Shown piece by piece: positions 39,728 to 50,982 of a DNA stretch of 64,000 bases. The notes beneath the pieces are model-generated. The model ran no database searches, had not been told where the DNA came from, and worked only from the letters and a program-made list of their open reading frames with translations. Positions within the stretch are counted from its first letter, which is position 1, and every line of letters begins with the position of its first letter. Source of the DNA: Epiperipatus broadwayi (Eukaryota > Onychophora > Udeonychophora > Euonychophora > Peripatidae); contig JAQFVV010000257.1 of assembly GCA_028023455.1 (NCBI GenBank), positions 1,325,853 to 1,389,852 on the forward strand. Direction: 5' to 3'. The position numbers were made by a program, and so were the translations under genes.

Positions 39728-42700
39728 ACCCTTACTTCTCGATGTATAATATAATTTGAAATACGACTAGCTTAATTAAATTATAATGCTCAGTTAAAAT
39801 TTGCATGTTTATCTTTAATATACTTGTATATTATCATATACTACTTAAATTTATCATTAATTATCAAAATCAATATAATTCTATAGTATGTACTAATTAA
39901 ATAAGTATTTAATTAAAATCATGAGACTGTGAAGTAAAGTTACAAAGTAATAAGTAGATTTACATTGAGTCAATATCTTCCAAACATATTGTCTCAATGG
40001 CATAAGAATACTATCACCTCCTTATTAACTTACTACTACCTCTATAGCATTCTTATGGCTTTTAAATAAAATAAACTATCTTTAATAATAATAAAATAAA
40101 TAAATCTTAACTTTTAATTTTTAAAAATATAATTAAATAATCTCAGGTTCTTCTAATTATCTTAAAGTAATGATAACTCATGTAAATAAGTATGATATGG
40201 GATTTTATATCAAACCTAAATACACCTAACTTATTTTAATAATAATAATAATAATAATACTCTTAGGGTATAACTTAACCTTATCTATTCCTATTATACC
40301 ATCAATCATTAAATAATAATAACATGTCTATCTTTTATCTTCATATAGTATCTTAATTTTAGAATAGATCAAAATCTTATAATTCAATAATCTATGGCAA
40401 TAAATAATATTGTACTCTTATATTATGCATTATAATTACTCTATGACCATTGTAATATAATGTAATAATGTCAATCAATTCTCATAAATGATAATCAGGA
40501 AAATATTGTATTTATTTCTAAAATAATATTAATAAATTCACATTGTGCAAATATTATGTTTGTTCAAATTATCTGTTGTCAAATGCTGTGGTGTAAAATA
40601 ATGAACTCGACACACTTTTAAAACAAATTAAACAAATTTATTTACATTAACTTCAACTAAGAATTTATTTACAATATTTACAGTTCAAAATTAGGAAAAC
40701 AAAGAAAATAAAATAAGAAAATAATAATACAATATGTTTACACTGTTATTAATTCATACTCCTAATAAGTAATTATACATTCTTTAAAATGCTGTACTAA
40801 TAACATTGAAGTATGTTTTCAAAACTTAGACTTTAAACAAATATCAGTGAACTTTAATTATTACACAGAAAAATTTATGTAAACAATGTTTATATAGCAT
40901 ATGTAAACAATTAAACTTTACTAATTAAATTGCTACATCACTTAAATATTACTGTTACTTATTTCATCATATACTAGTATGTGTTCACTTTACTATTAGC
41001 ATTACTTGAATAGCATAATATAGAAACTAATGTATCCTTATAATGTAATAACAAAGAATTGATTATAATTTTATATTTCACTTATTGCAATTCATGCTAC
41101 ATGTTTTGTTAAATATGCATTACATATATGTACTGTTAAAATAATAATATTTAAATTATTCATCAATTTCAAATTCATAAAGTACTATATTAGATAAATT
41201 TTATGATTCTTTTCTGTGTGAAATTATTACTTTACTTTATGTGTTATTCTACTCCTTCTTAATAAACTTTTATCTACAAAAACATCCTCTAAAACTTATT
41301 TAAAATTCCGGGAAAATAACCTTCAACTTTAAATAAATACTAATTATCCAAACTATTTATACTACGTCATCTATATTCAGTAAACCTTTAATTCAAACAT
41401 AAACTTCTACATAAAACTTAACTTAATTTATCCAATAAAATAAAAATAAAATATAGACTTTGAGATCTCTTCCTAACTTGAAATAAAATAATTACTTGTA
41501 TGAATAATAAATATAATTCTAATACTCCAACATAATAATAATAAAAATAAAAATCAAAATTTATTTACGAAAGAATCATATAATTATTTCTAAGCTTCTT
41601 ATGTAATGTTGTATCATATTTATATCATAAATTCAAATTATGCATATTTAAATAAAACTGTTACTGCCAATATAATGTGTGTATATTTTTAAAATACTTA
41701 TACATCCATTCAACAATAACATATCATTTTGGTTGATCTAAAGAAAAAAACATATTAAATACATCAAAATTATTATTATTATGATACAATTTTTACCATC
41801 AATAATGATTTAATGTACAGTCCATCTTCCAATATTCTTCGGAATTACAGCTTCATAAAATAATTCACATTTACACTCACAATCATTCTTTAACATATTC
41901 CGTGTTATATTAATTATAAAATAAACTTATGCAATTAATCATTATATTATTTTTAGTTATTATTTAAAGAAATGTACCTATCTTATTTTAATAGATTAAT
42001 AATATTTAAATTTTATGTTAGATAAATAAAACAGAATTCATATTACATAACTCCAGCGATGTTTCCTTTTCACCATAAAGTTCTTTAATCCTAGGCACAT
42101 ATTCACTAGAACACCATTTCCTGTTTCCGGTCCATCACGTGTTTTTTTAAAAGTTTATGAAAATGAAAACGTTCTTTTAAAATAAAATAAAAGTTAATTC
42201 TTCCATAAGAAATAAAATAAAATTAAAATAGTTTATAGGATCCTGATTTAGTTATTTTTAAAATATTATTCAAAAGTTATTATTTTAGCTTAGTCTTTAG
42301 TTTTATGAAAATTATCATTTAATTATTTTAAATTAACTGGGACGTCCACGTATTACTTGCGCATTTCTTAACAAAATATCCAGGTAAGAATAAGCTTCTT
42401 CATCTAAAACGACCAGCGTTTAAATTATTTCAATATAATAATTTTATTATATTAAGATTTTTAGCTAATTATATTTCAATTGATTTGCCTTTAAAATCAT
42501 CAACATTCAGTCTTTTAAACATAAAGACTTAACAAGGCAAGTATTTATAAAACTACTTTTATTTCTAATATCTTTACTCAAGATATACATTTAAATTTAT
42601 AGCTTGCAAAAATACTTTCTTTATACAAAAGTATTTATTCTTTAAAATATCTATTTTCTAATAGGCAACAGTAATTAGCTTTTAAAATTATATACTGTCC

Positions 42701-43993
42701 AAAATACTACTTTTCTCCATCTTGTAATTTTCCGAACTAATCCAGCGTTTGTCATATTTCTAGGGTAAAGTTTCCGATATATTTTCACTATATATGATGT
42801 TCCCATGACTATTTGCTTGTAAATTGAGCTTCAATAGAGACGACTGATAGGGAAAAATTAAATTAACACTGCATGTTTATCATTTAAAACTTTTATAAAT
42901 TATTTACAATGACACTCTTATAATTTTAAAAAATGATTTTAGAGCGTCTATAAATTTACTTAGCTATTTTTTTAATAGCACAATTAACTTGAAAATTCAA
43001 TCACAAAGTCCTCTCCTAACAATTGAACTGAGCTTTTATACTGGAAGAAACTTCCCATTTGATTGGTACATTTAAACAATCAACTTGCTGGCTTATTTAC
43101 ATATTTACCAACAACACAAAATTAAAAAATAAATAATGACTTATTTAATATTTAATATTTATTACATTATTAAAATTTTTAAAATAATCTTTATCGTTCA
43201 TTTAAATTTATTAAACATTCTTTTAAAATATTCTTACTTACTTGATTTTAATTTTAACTTTTATAAGATTATTTAAAATAAACTAAGTATTTTTTTATAC
43301 GTCATATTTTTAAAACAATATTTTAAAATCAGATTTAATATTTCACATTGAATATCTTTATTTTTATCTCGTGATAACTCACGTATTATTTATAAATTTT
43401 ATAACATGATTTTTTAAAATAGTTTTGCAACTTTATTAAATAACTTCCAAGCATGTGTGTATATTTAACTAACATCTGTTTTTTATAACACAAGAAACGC
43501 TTGTCATCGTCTAAAAATAAACTAACAATTGCATTTTTTAAAATAAATATTTTTTAAATAAATAAGATATTATAATAGATTTTAAAATAATTATCCAATA
43601 TTATTAAAATCAAATATTAGTCTTTTATTTAAGTACTTACAATAATTAAAATATTTATATTCTTTTATAATATTATTTTATCAACAATAAACATATGTAT
43701 TTAATCTTACTTGTCTTTTAAACACTTTTAGCTTTAAATACCTATTTATTAAATATATTAATGCAGTATTGATTATGGCCATTTTTCCAACCATATACTA
43801 CTATCATCTTTATTTAAAATGTCTCTCTCAATATCAGCACAATTTCACATATCAAATACTCATAGATTGCTTTAATTAAACTTTTTGAAATATTACCATA
43901 AGCAAAATCAACATCACATATTCAAATATATCTTAAATTTAAAATTTTTAATAGATTAGCACAAAAATTAAATGGTGACCCATACAAAAGGGC

Positions 43994-43995
<2 letters not shown>
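36830..43995. other. A+T-rich non-coding interval
   Basis: This stretch of more than 7 kb has no recognisable protein domain or RNA gene. It contains a G9 run at 38486-38494, a (TA)n tract at 39680-39724, a short ATA/AAT tract near 40239-40259 and many short homopolymers. From about 40 to 44 kb the T-rich and A-rich strand character alternates, without a clear repeat unit. I cannot support any gene here. Confidence 0.5.
39680..39724. repeat. (TA)n microsatellite
   Basis: About 45 bp of uninterrupted AT dinucleotides. Confidence 0.95.

Positions 43996-44087
<92 letters not shown>
43996..44087. repeat. (TA)n microsatellite
   Basis: About 92 bp of uninterrupted AT dinucleotides, lying immediately upstream of the decayed Penelope-like element at 44150. 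Confidence 0.96.
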
Positions 44088-44090
<3 letters not shown>

Positions 44091-44197
44091 TAACAGTAAT
44101 AAACTATTACATTGGTAAGATTTTACAAGAGTTTTTTAGGATTTGGAGAACATTTTATTGCTTCATCTTTTGACTTGTAAATACTATTAAAAATTTA

Positions 44198-44719
44198 GTG
44201 GTTAATGAGAATGGTGTTATTACTTCATTAAACATAACAGAAATGTATGGTTCTATTGATAGAATGAATTCCATAAATATAATTGAACATATATTAAAAA
44301 GTAGAAGTGTTTGTAAATATGTGATAAAGTTTATTGTTGATTCTTTAAATTTTTGTGTTGATAACATTGTTGCTTCTTTTGAAGGTGAATATTATCAAAT
44401 GTTTAGAGGTTGGCCTATGGGTCTGCCTGTAATTGCACAAGTTTGCAATTTTGTTTTGTCTAAATATGAGAGTGGTATTTTAAATATGTGCTCTTTTAAA
44501 GATATTAAAATTTTCAAAAGGTATGTGGATGATGTTTTTGTTTGTGGAAATATGAATACTATAAATTTGCTTGTAGAGGAATTAAATAATTTGAATGGCT
44601 TGAAATGGACTATTGAAAAGGAATATGACAAAATTATTAAATATTTGGATTCAGTTATCACAAGAGATAACAGTATATTAAATTATAAATTAATAATTAA
44701 GCTGTTGCAAAAAAGGTGA
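44198..44719 (+). pseudogene. Penelope-like reverse transcriptase fragment
   Basis: A 173-residue open part covers RT motifs A to D. Motif A reads ITSLNITEMYGSID, where a catalytic Asp is expected but Asn is present. Motif B is WPMGLPVIAQVCNFVLSKYE, and motif C is FKRYVDDVFVC with both Asp residues. The frame stops at 44719 while homologous coding continues in other frames. The ATG at 44198 is not the natural start. Confidence 0.75.
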
Positions 44720-44987
44720 TATATAAATTGTAAATCAAAAGTATCAATTATACATAAGATGGCAAGTTTTAGATCTTTTTTGTTTCGTAATGAAAATTAT
44801 GTCATTACCAAATTAATAAACTGGAAAAAATATTGAGATATTTGCCAAGGAATTGCTTGATGTTGGTTATAAAATGGAACAAATAAATAATATTTTATGT
44901 CAATTTAAAAATAGTTAGAAAGGGTTAAAGGAAATGAAGATTGATAGTAAACAATAGATATCTATTTCATTTATTTCAAATCGACAA

Positions 44988-45394
44988 GTGAATTTTTTTA
45001 AGGTTACATATAAGAATGTGTTTAATGTTTCATTCTATGTTCCAAACAATGTTAATAAATTAGTGAATAATTCTAAGAATATCATACCTGTCAAGCAGAA
45101 AAGTAATGTTGTATATCAAATTTTTTATGAATGTATGTTACCATATATAGGTGAATCGAGGTGCAGTATTGAAAAGAGATTAAAGAAGCATGAATTGATA
45201 TATAAACCTGTAAAAAGTAAGAATAATGGTGATTTAATGATTGCTTCAGTTTTCTTTGATCATGAAAAAACATCTAAATATAAATTTGATATTGAAAGTG
45301 TGAAAATTCTTCATGAAGAGAGAAATCATAATAAAAAAAAATTAAGGAAGTAAATTTTATAAATAGGCATAAAATGCAATTAATAAATAGATAA
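44988..45394 (+). pseudogene. Penelope-like GIY-YIG endonuclease fragment
   Basis: The frame 44988-45353 encodes a GIY-YIG domain: VVYQIFYEC (GIY strand), LPYIGESRCSIEKRLKKHE (YIG strand with the following Arg), then FFDHEKTSKYKFDIESVKIL and the Glu-containing EERNHNKKK helix. The frame shifts at an A9 run (45333-45341); the next frame reads EVNFINRHKMQLINR to the stop at 45394, completing the usual N-terminated end of the domain. The shift at a homopolymer may be a sequencing error, although the RT is also broken. Confidence 0.75.
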
Positions 45395-45644
45395 GCTGCT
45401 AACATTAAAATATGGGATTCATGGGATTTGAATTGATGACATTTGCTTCAGCTTTGTTTTTTGAATTTAATGGCAGTTGAGGCAGGTTTAAGAAATTAAG
45501 TGGATTGAAAGATTGTTTATAGTAGTTTATTACCGTTATATTTATTATTTTTATTATGATTACAATTTTGTTTTAATTAACATTTATTTTATTTATATTA
45601 TATATATATATAAATACATTACCCGTTATAAAATATATATATAT

Positions 45645-45706
45645 AAGAAAAAAAACAAAAATTAACGGTAAATATTATATTTACCGTTAATTTTTTTCTT
45701 TCTTAT
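45645..45706. repeat. Short palindrome around AACGGTAAATATTATATTTA
   Basis: A self-complementary stretch of about 60 bp centred near 45677 reads ATTAACGGTAAAT and its complement ATTTACCGTTAAT, flanked by matching A-rich and T-rich arms and by TA tracts. It sits directly beside the solo Penelope-end repeat at 45715. Confidence 0.85.
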
Positions 45707-45714
45707 ATATATAT

Positions 45715-45890
45715 AAAAGACATATTTTGCAGGTTCATTCTTTTATCACCCAGTGGATGACTTGTGTGATCACGTCGAAACATTGGTATATTAATATTTA
45801 AATGTTTTTAATACGGATGAACCCACAAAATATGTCTTTTATATATGCAACCCATGAAAATATTCATATCAACATATATATATTAAACTT
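45715..45890 (+). repeat. Solo terminal sequence of the second Penelope-like family, with inverted ends
   Basis: The core contains CCCAGTGGATGACTTGTGTG and GTCGAAACATTGG, as at the ends of the two copies at 47.9 and 50.9 kb. Here it is bounded by inverted repeats of about 24 bp, AAAAGACATATTTTGCAGG at 45715 and its complement ending at 45840. It continues to GCAACCCATGAAAATATTC, which is also found at the 47.9-kb end. No coding sequence is attached, so this is a solo terminal repeat. Confidence 0.75.
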
Positions 45891-47017
45891 CATATATCCA
45901 TAAATAACAACAGATAAATCCACATGTTTCAATCATTTAATTTGTATTACTATTATTTTTTTTGTAAGAAAATTCCAAAAAGCTATAACAAACATTTAAT
46001 CATTTAACATTTTTAAAGATAAACTACAAAAAGGTATTTAAATGCAGGTCATTTCTGTTATCTAATGATCTTTATTATTTATAAATTTTTACTATTCATT
46101 CCTATATCATGTCATAAATTTATGTATGGTTATTAAGACATTCAAGGTAAAATTGTTTCCACTTTCTAACTCAAATTTTGATAAATTTTATTAATAAATG
46201 GTTTATTCTTTTAATAATATTACACATAAATAAACATACTGAAATTTTCATTATTTAAGCATAAAATTAAAATATTATTTAAATCATTAAATATTAAAAA
46301 TTTTAATTGTTGATTTCTTACTATAAAATATACATAATTCAAAACACTTTAAAATGAACAAAGTAACAGATGTATATATTTGTATAACATTTTCATATTA
46401 AAAGTTTACCCATCTTCAAACACTTTAGTACAAAGTTTATTTATGATTTAGAAATGTCTTAGATGCAAATAGAGATTAATAACATTTATCTTTAGTGAAA
46501 ATTTAAACAAGTTTATAGCCAAAAACATGAAGCATCCTTTAATTATTTATTTTCAGAGCTCTGATAACTATTTTGTAGATGTGATAGTGGATCTTAATTT
46601 TTTTTATTTCTTAGAGTTTCAGATATGACATTTGTGGTAAGGACTCATTTAAACATGACATTTTTTTCTTTGTTTAATTGCTGTAGAGGGTGAGTCATTC
46701 CATGATAATCTGTTAAAGCATTTTAAAGACCTTCCAAGAAGAATCTTAATAAGTTAGCTAACCATTGATTTTGGAATTTGTATGGAAACATTCTATTCTA
46801 GACATTTTTAATATTATATTTTAGTCATAGTGATTTTAGAATAGGTTCATTATTGAATTCCTAATAGTGATTTTTTTACAATACTCATTTTATTGTCTCT
46901 CTTAAAGATTCAGCTTTATATTACTTTCTTTTAAAACAATATCAGTCATAAAATTTGCTCTATATGTATTCAGAGATTAAGCCATATTTTGTTATGTGTT
47001 TTATAAGCTTCAAAAAT
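45891..47017. other. A+T-rich non-coding interval
   Basis: Nothing recognisable is seen apart from homopolymer runs and short repeats. Confidence 0.5.
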
Positions 47018-47067
47018 TCTTCTTCTTCTTCTCCTCCTCCTTCTTCTTATTGTTGTTGTTGTCATTG

Positions 47068-47101
<34 letters not shown>

Positions 47102-47115
47102 TATTATTATTATTA
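47018..47115. repeat. Compound microsatellite (TTC)n(TCC)n(TTG)n(TCA)n(TTA)n
   Basis: Consecutive trinucleotide blocks TTC, CTC, TTG, TCA and TTA, each differing by one base from its neighbour. They look like successive expansion of mutated units. The poly-Ser and poly-Met frames across it are artefacts. Confidence 0.93.
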
Positions 47116-48109
47116 AATGAAAATTTTCCAGTGTCTTATTACAACTGTAAAAGTTTTTTGTTATCTTCATACAAGAAATTAATAAAATTAATAACTCTAC
47201 TTACAACTATTTTAGTTGAGTTAGTTATTTTACAATGATGAAATATCCACATTGAATTTCGTGTTACATCTCAGTATCCAAGTCTACCTTTTTATCTAAA
47301 AATTTATCAAGATACTTAGTTAAATTGATTCACATTGTCAAGTTGATAATTATTGAAGATAAAATTTGTTGATTGTTTTTCTTTACTGATTGATAAAAGT
47401 ATTTGAATTTTTTTTTAAATCATTAAAGTTTTTCTATTATTCCATTTTAAACATTAAAAGTATTCTATAGATCATCCTTTAAATTGTCATGACTGTAAGT
47501 CAAGGAAATGAAATTCTATTATTTTCGATTTTAATTGACTTACAATGCAAAATATGCCAACAAAACTACATCAAACTTTGTTTATTATTTTTTTTTTTTT
47601 GCATTATAAAGTTGTTTATAAGCTGTTCCAATGGCACTATAATGAAAGTGGATAATAAAGTCAAAGTTATTAAACATATTTATTTAACATTAGTTTTTAG
47701 GTCTTTTTTCCAAAGGTTTATTTTTTAAATTTTATCATGCATAATATATATGATATAAATAAACAGATCTAAGTAATTCATAATATTTCTACAAATCTTG
47801 TTTAATGAATTTAACCAAATTTCCTAAACAGCAATTTATATACATCATGCCTTTGTTTATAAACCTTTGTCAATCAATATCATATATATATATGTTGAAA
47901 CGAAGATTTTCATGGGTTGCATAAATAAAAGACATGTTTTGCGGGTTCATCCGTGTTAAAAATTTTTAAATATTGATAGTCCAATGTTTCGACTTGGTCA
48001 CACAAGTCATCCACTGGGTGATAAAAGGTAGAAAGACAGTTGTAGATGTGCTACAATCACTGACTTGAATAAACGTTAAAGTTCCACCAATAGTAAAAAT
48101 GTTAAATTT

Positions 48110-48600
48110 AAGAATGTTTTTTAAAAAAATCTTTCCAAATAGGAGGAAGTTTACATGTATCATCTCGCTTATTAATACAATCTGGCCTTTTAAGTATCTC
48201 AATGGCTTCTCTAATTTTGCACTGGTAGAGATTATCACATCTGGATATGATCCTGGTACTAGAAAAATCAATGTTATGACATGAATCTATAGTATGGAGT
48301 GAGAGTGCTGATGATGATGAGTGTTGTTTAACTGCATTAGCATGCTCATCTCTCCTAACACTGATGTGATGATTACTTATACCTATGTAAGAAGCTTTAC
48401 AAGTTTTACATGAGATTTGATAAACACCATGAGATTCAAGAGGGATTGAATCCTTTAGGCTTGGCTATTATATTGCTGATCTTTTAATGAGTAGAAAATG
48501 TTGTATTTATATTATAGTGTTTTAATATACATCCAATACTGTCAGAAGTTCCTTTTACATATGAAACACAAATCCTAATAGCTGATTTATCATCTTTTTG
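48110..48600 (-). pseudogene. Penelope-like GIY-YIG endonuclease with stop codons
   Basis: This minus-strand sequence is closely similar to the open endonuclease at 50323-50799 on the other strand. It includes GVYQISCKTCKASYIG-type coding (GIY and YIG strands with a CxxC pair) and the REAIEILKRPDC helix. Premature stops, for example CAA-to-TAA just after the RT and a stop in the STH*KISN region, break it. It is a dead paralogue of the neighbouring copy. Confidence 0.75.
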
Positions 48601-48609
48601 TTTCCTATT

Positions 48610-49980
48610 TTACCCACTTTGCGTTTGAAATAAGGCTTTTTTTTTTATAAATTTATAATTATAACTATTTGCTAATAGACCACTATTAATATGATTTATT
48701 TCTTCTTTCGGATGTGAATTATCTGAAAGTTTAATTGCTCTATTTAAAAGAGTTTTGGCTACAGAAACTATCTGAGTTGGGTGATGATGAGAATGTAAAT
48801 GTAAATATCTATCTGTGTGTGTATCCTTTCTGTAAATAGAAAAAGATAAACTATTTGGTGTTCTGGTGACTAGAACATCAAGAAAAGGGAGTTTTCCATC
48901 AGACTCTGTCTCCATTGTAAATTTAATACGAGGATGCATATTATTTAAATGTAAGAAAAAATCATCTAATTTATTTTTCCCATGTTGCCATATGACAAAA
49001 GTATCATCTATGTATCTGAGCCAAATGAGAGGTTTTCAAGATGATGATTCTAAAGCACGAGTTTCTATATTTTCCATGAATAAATCAGCTATTACTCCTG
49101 AGGTAGGGGAGACCATAGGAGTACCAAAAACTTGTCTGTAATGCTGTCCATTGTATACAAAATATGTGTTCAAGAGACAATGTTTAATCTAAGCTATAAT
49201 ATTGTTTGGTAAATTGCAATGTTGAGAGATTATATTTAAAGCTTCATCAATTGGAATGTTTGTAAACAAAGACATGACATCAAAACTCACCAGAATGTCA
49301 TATGTAGCATTAATTTTTAAATTTTTTAAAACAGAAATAAAATGAAAAGAGTTTTTAATATATGATTTAATAGATGGGATTGTAGGTTTAATGAAATCCG
49401 ATAAATATGTAGCTAAAATATGAGTTGGAGATCCTATTGCACTTACTATTGGATGAAGGGGGGTATCTAGTTTGTGAATTTTTGGAAGTCTATAAAATTT
49501 TGGACAGACACAAGATTTTTCAAGAGGGATTATTTTATTTTTTATCTCTGTTTCAATAGGCGATTTATTAATAATAGCTTTTGTTGTTTTTTCCAAATAC
49601 ATAGTATGATCTCTTTTTGATAGTTTATAAGTTTTATCATTAAGCAGATCTAAAATTTTATTATGGTAAATGGCATGATCCATAACAACTGTGGCATTAC
49701 CTTTATTAACTGGAAGTACAACAATTGATTTGTCAGATTTTATATTATTTAATGCTTGTCTTTCTTTCTTTGAAATATTATTTTTAGGAAGCTTAGCTTT
49801 TTTTAAAATATTGATCTAGCCAAATCAGCTGAAGAAGAACCTATTTAATCAAGAGCTGATTCAACATTACAAACAATTTTCTCAAATGGTATCTGCGAAG
49901 GTGCTAAAGCAAAATTAAAACTTGTTTCTAAAACTGAAACTTCATCTGTAGAGAGGGCTTTCTTAGATAAAATTATAAAG
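48610..49980 (-). pseudogene. Penelope-like reverse transcriptase with in-frame stops
   Basis: The RT is in one frame from 49683 to 48610, interrupted by stops at 49186-49188 and near 49030. Motifs in order: SIVVLPVNKGNATVVMDHA (N-terminal signature), RFYRLPKIHK-like block (FYRLPKIHK), ILVSFDVMSLFTNIPID (motif A), FGTPMVSPTSGVIADLFME (motif B), LRYIDDTFVIW (motif C) and GKLPFLDVLVTR (motif D/E region). Upstream, in broken frames, LSTDEVSVLETSFNFALAP matches the start of Penelope RTs. The catalytic Asp residues remain. Confidence 0.88.
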
Positions 49981-50003
49981 GTTTTTTTTGTTTTGGATAC
50001 GTA

Positions 50004-50297
50004 ATGTTTGGTGATTGTGTTCTTGATGTTCTAGTCATCAGAACACCAAATAGTTTATCTTTTTCAATTTACAAAAAGAATACACACGTGGACAGATATT
50101 TCCATTTCCATTCTCATCATCACCCAACTCAGATAGTTTCTGTAGCCAAAACTCTTTTAAATAGAGCAATTAACCTTTCAGATAATTCACATCTGAAAAA
50201 AGAAATAAATCATATTAATAGTGTTTTATTAGCAAATAGTTATAATTATAAATTTATAAAAAAAAGCCTTATTTCAAGCTCAAAATGGACAAAATAG
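50004..50297 (+). pseudogene. Penelope-like RT C-terminal fragment
   Basis: These 97 residues match 48610-48920 on the minus strand: VLDVLVIRTPNSLSFSIYKK, SHHHPTQIVSVAKTLLNRA and LLANSYNYKFIKK. The frame breaks at an A8 run (50258-50265); the next frame reads into the endonuclease. No RT catalytic motif remains because of the 5' truncation. Confidence 0.8.
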
Positions 50298-50322
50298 GAA
50301 ACAAAAAGATGATAAATCAGCT

Positions 50323-50799
50323 ATGAGGATTTGTGTTCCATATGTAAAAGGAACTTCAGATAATATTGGACATATACTAAAATGCTATAATATAGATACA
50401 GCATTTTCTACTCATCAAAAGATCAGCAATATAATAACCAAGCCTAAGGAATCAATCCCTCTTGAATCTCATGGTGTTTATCAAATCTCATGTAAAAATT
50501 GTAAAGCTTTTTACATAGGTATGAGTAATCATCACATCCGTGTTAGGAGAGATGAGCATGTTAATGCAGTTAAACAACACTCATCATCATCAGCACTCTC
50601 ACTCCATACTATAGATTCAGGTCATGAAATTGATTTTTTTACTACCAGGATCATATCCAGATGTGATAATCTCTACCAGTGCAAAATTAGAGAAGCCATT
50701 GAGATACTTAAAAGGCCAGATTGTATCAATAAGCAAGATGATACATGCAAATTTCCTCATATTTGGAAATATTTTTTTAAAAAACATTCTTTAATTTAA
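50323..50799 (+). CDS. Penelope-like GIY-YIG endonuclease domain, open
   Basis: A 158-residue open domain: GVYQISCKNCKAFYIGMSNH (GIY and YIG strands with the CxxC pair typical of Penelope endonucleases), IRVRRDEHVNAV (Arg motif), HTIDSGHEIDF (His/Asp block), and CKIREAIEILKRPDCIN with the catalytic Glu and the terminal Asn. The enzyme would nick the target to prime reverse transcription. The natural protein continues from the RT upstream through a frameshift at 50258-50265, so ATG 50323 is arbitrary. This is the best preserved endonuclease in the window. Confidence 0.85.
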   Translation: MRICVPYVKGTSDNIGHILKCYNIDTAFSTHQKISNIITKPKESIPLESHGVYQISCKNCKAFYIGMSNHHIRVRRDEHVNAVKQHSSSSALSLHTIDSGHEIDFFTTRIISRCDNLYQCKIREAIEILKRPDCINKQDDTCKFPHIWKYFFKKHSLI

Positions 50800-50982
50800 C
50801 ATTTTTGCTATTGGTGGAACTTTAACATTTATTCAAATCAGTGATTGTAGCGCCTCTACAACCGTCTTTCTACCTTTTATCAACCAGTGGATGACTTGTG
50901 TTACCAAGTTGAAATATCGGAATATCAATATTTAAAATTTTTTAGCACGGATGAACCCGCAAAATATGTCTTATATATATAT

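Larger units (their letters stand above)
44150..45420 (+). mobile_element. Decayed, 5'-truncated Penelope-like element (family A)
   Basis: RT and GIY-YIG endonuclease parts lie in the same order and strand as in Penelope-like elements. The RT part is 44198-44719, a frame-broken thumb region follows (44720-44987, with recognisable SKVSIIHKMASFRSF-like coding), and the endonuclease is at 44988-45394. The 5' half of the RT is missing. Several frameshifts and an altered catalytic residue show it is inactive. It resembles the fragment at the right edge of the window more than the pair at 47.9-51.0 kb. Confidence 0.75.
47896..49996 (-). mobile_element. Penelope-like element copy (family B), minus strand, partly decayed
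   Basis: Read right to left: an N-terminal RT region (about 49990-49690), the RT core (49683-48610), a GIY-YIG endonuclease (about 48600-48110) and a terminal region ending with the GATGACTTGTGTGACCAAGT motif and GGGTTGCAT sequence near 47910. The order RT then GIY-YIG is diagnostic for Penelope-like elements. It begins abruptly at about 49996, where it is joined head to head with a plus-strand copy. In-frame stops in both RT and endonuclease show it is inactive. Confidence 0.85.
50004..50982 (+). mobile_element. Penelope-like element copy (family B), plus strand, 5'-truncated
   Basis: The copy begins inside the RT (FLDVLV region at about 50020), runs through the RT end and GIY-YIG domain, and finishes with a terminal region holding CCAGTGGATGACTTGTGTTA and ATGAACCCGCAAAATATGTC before a short TA tract. 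It is the inverted partner of 47896-48920, with more than 900 bp of matching sequence. It is better preserved than its partner. Confidence 0.85.

Noticed and set aside
47018-47115. Poly-Ser/poly-Met and Arg-rich frames
   Set aside because: Compound trinucleotide microsatellite.
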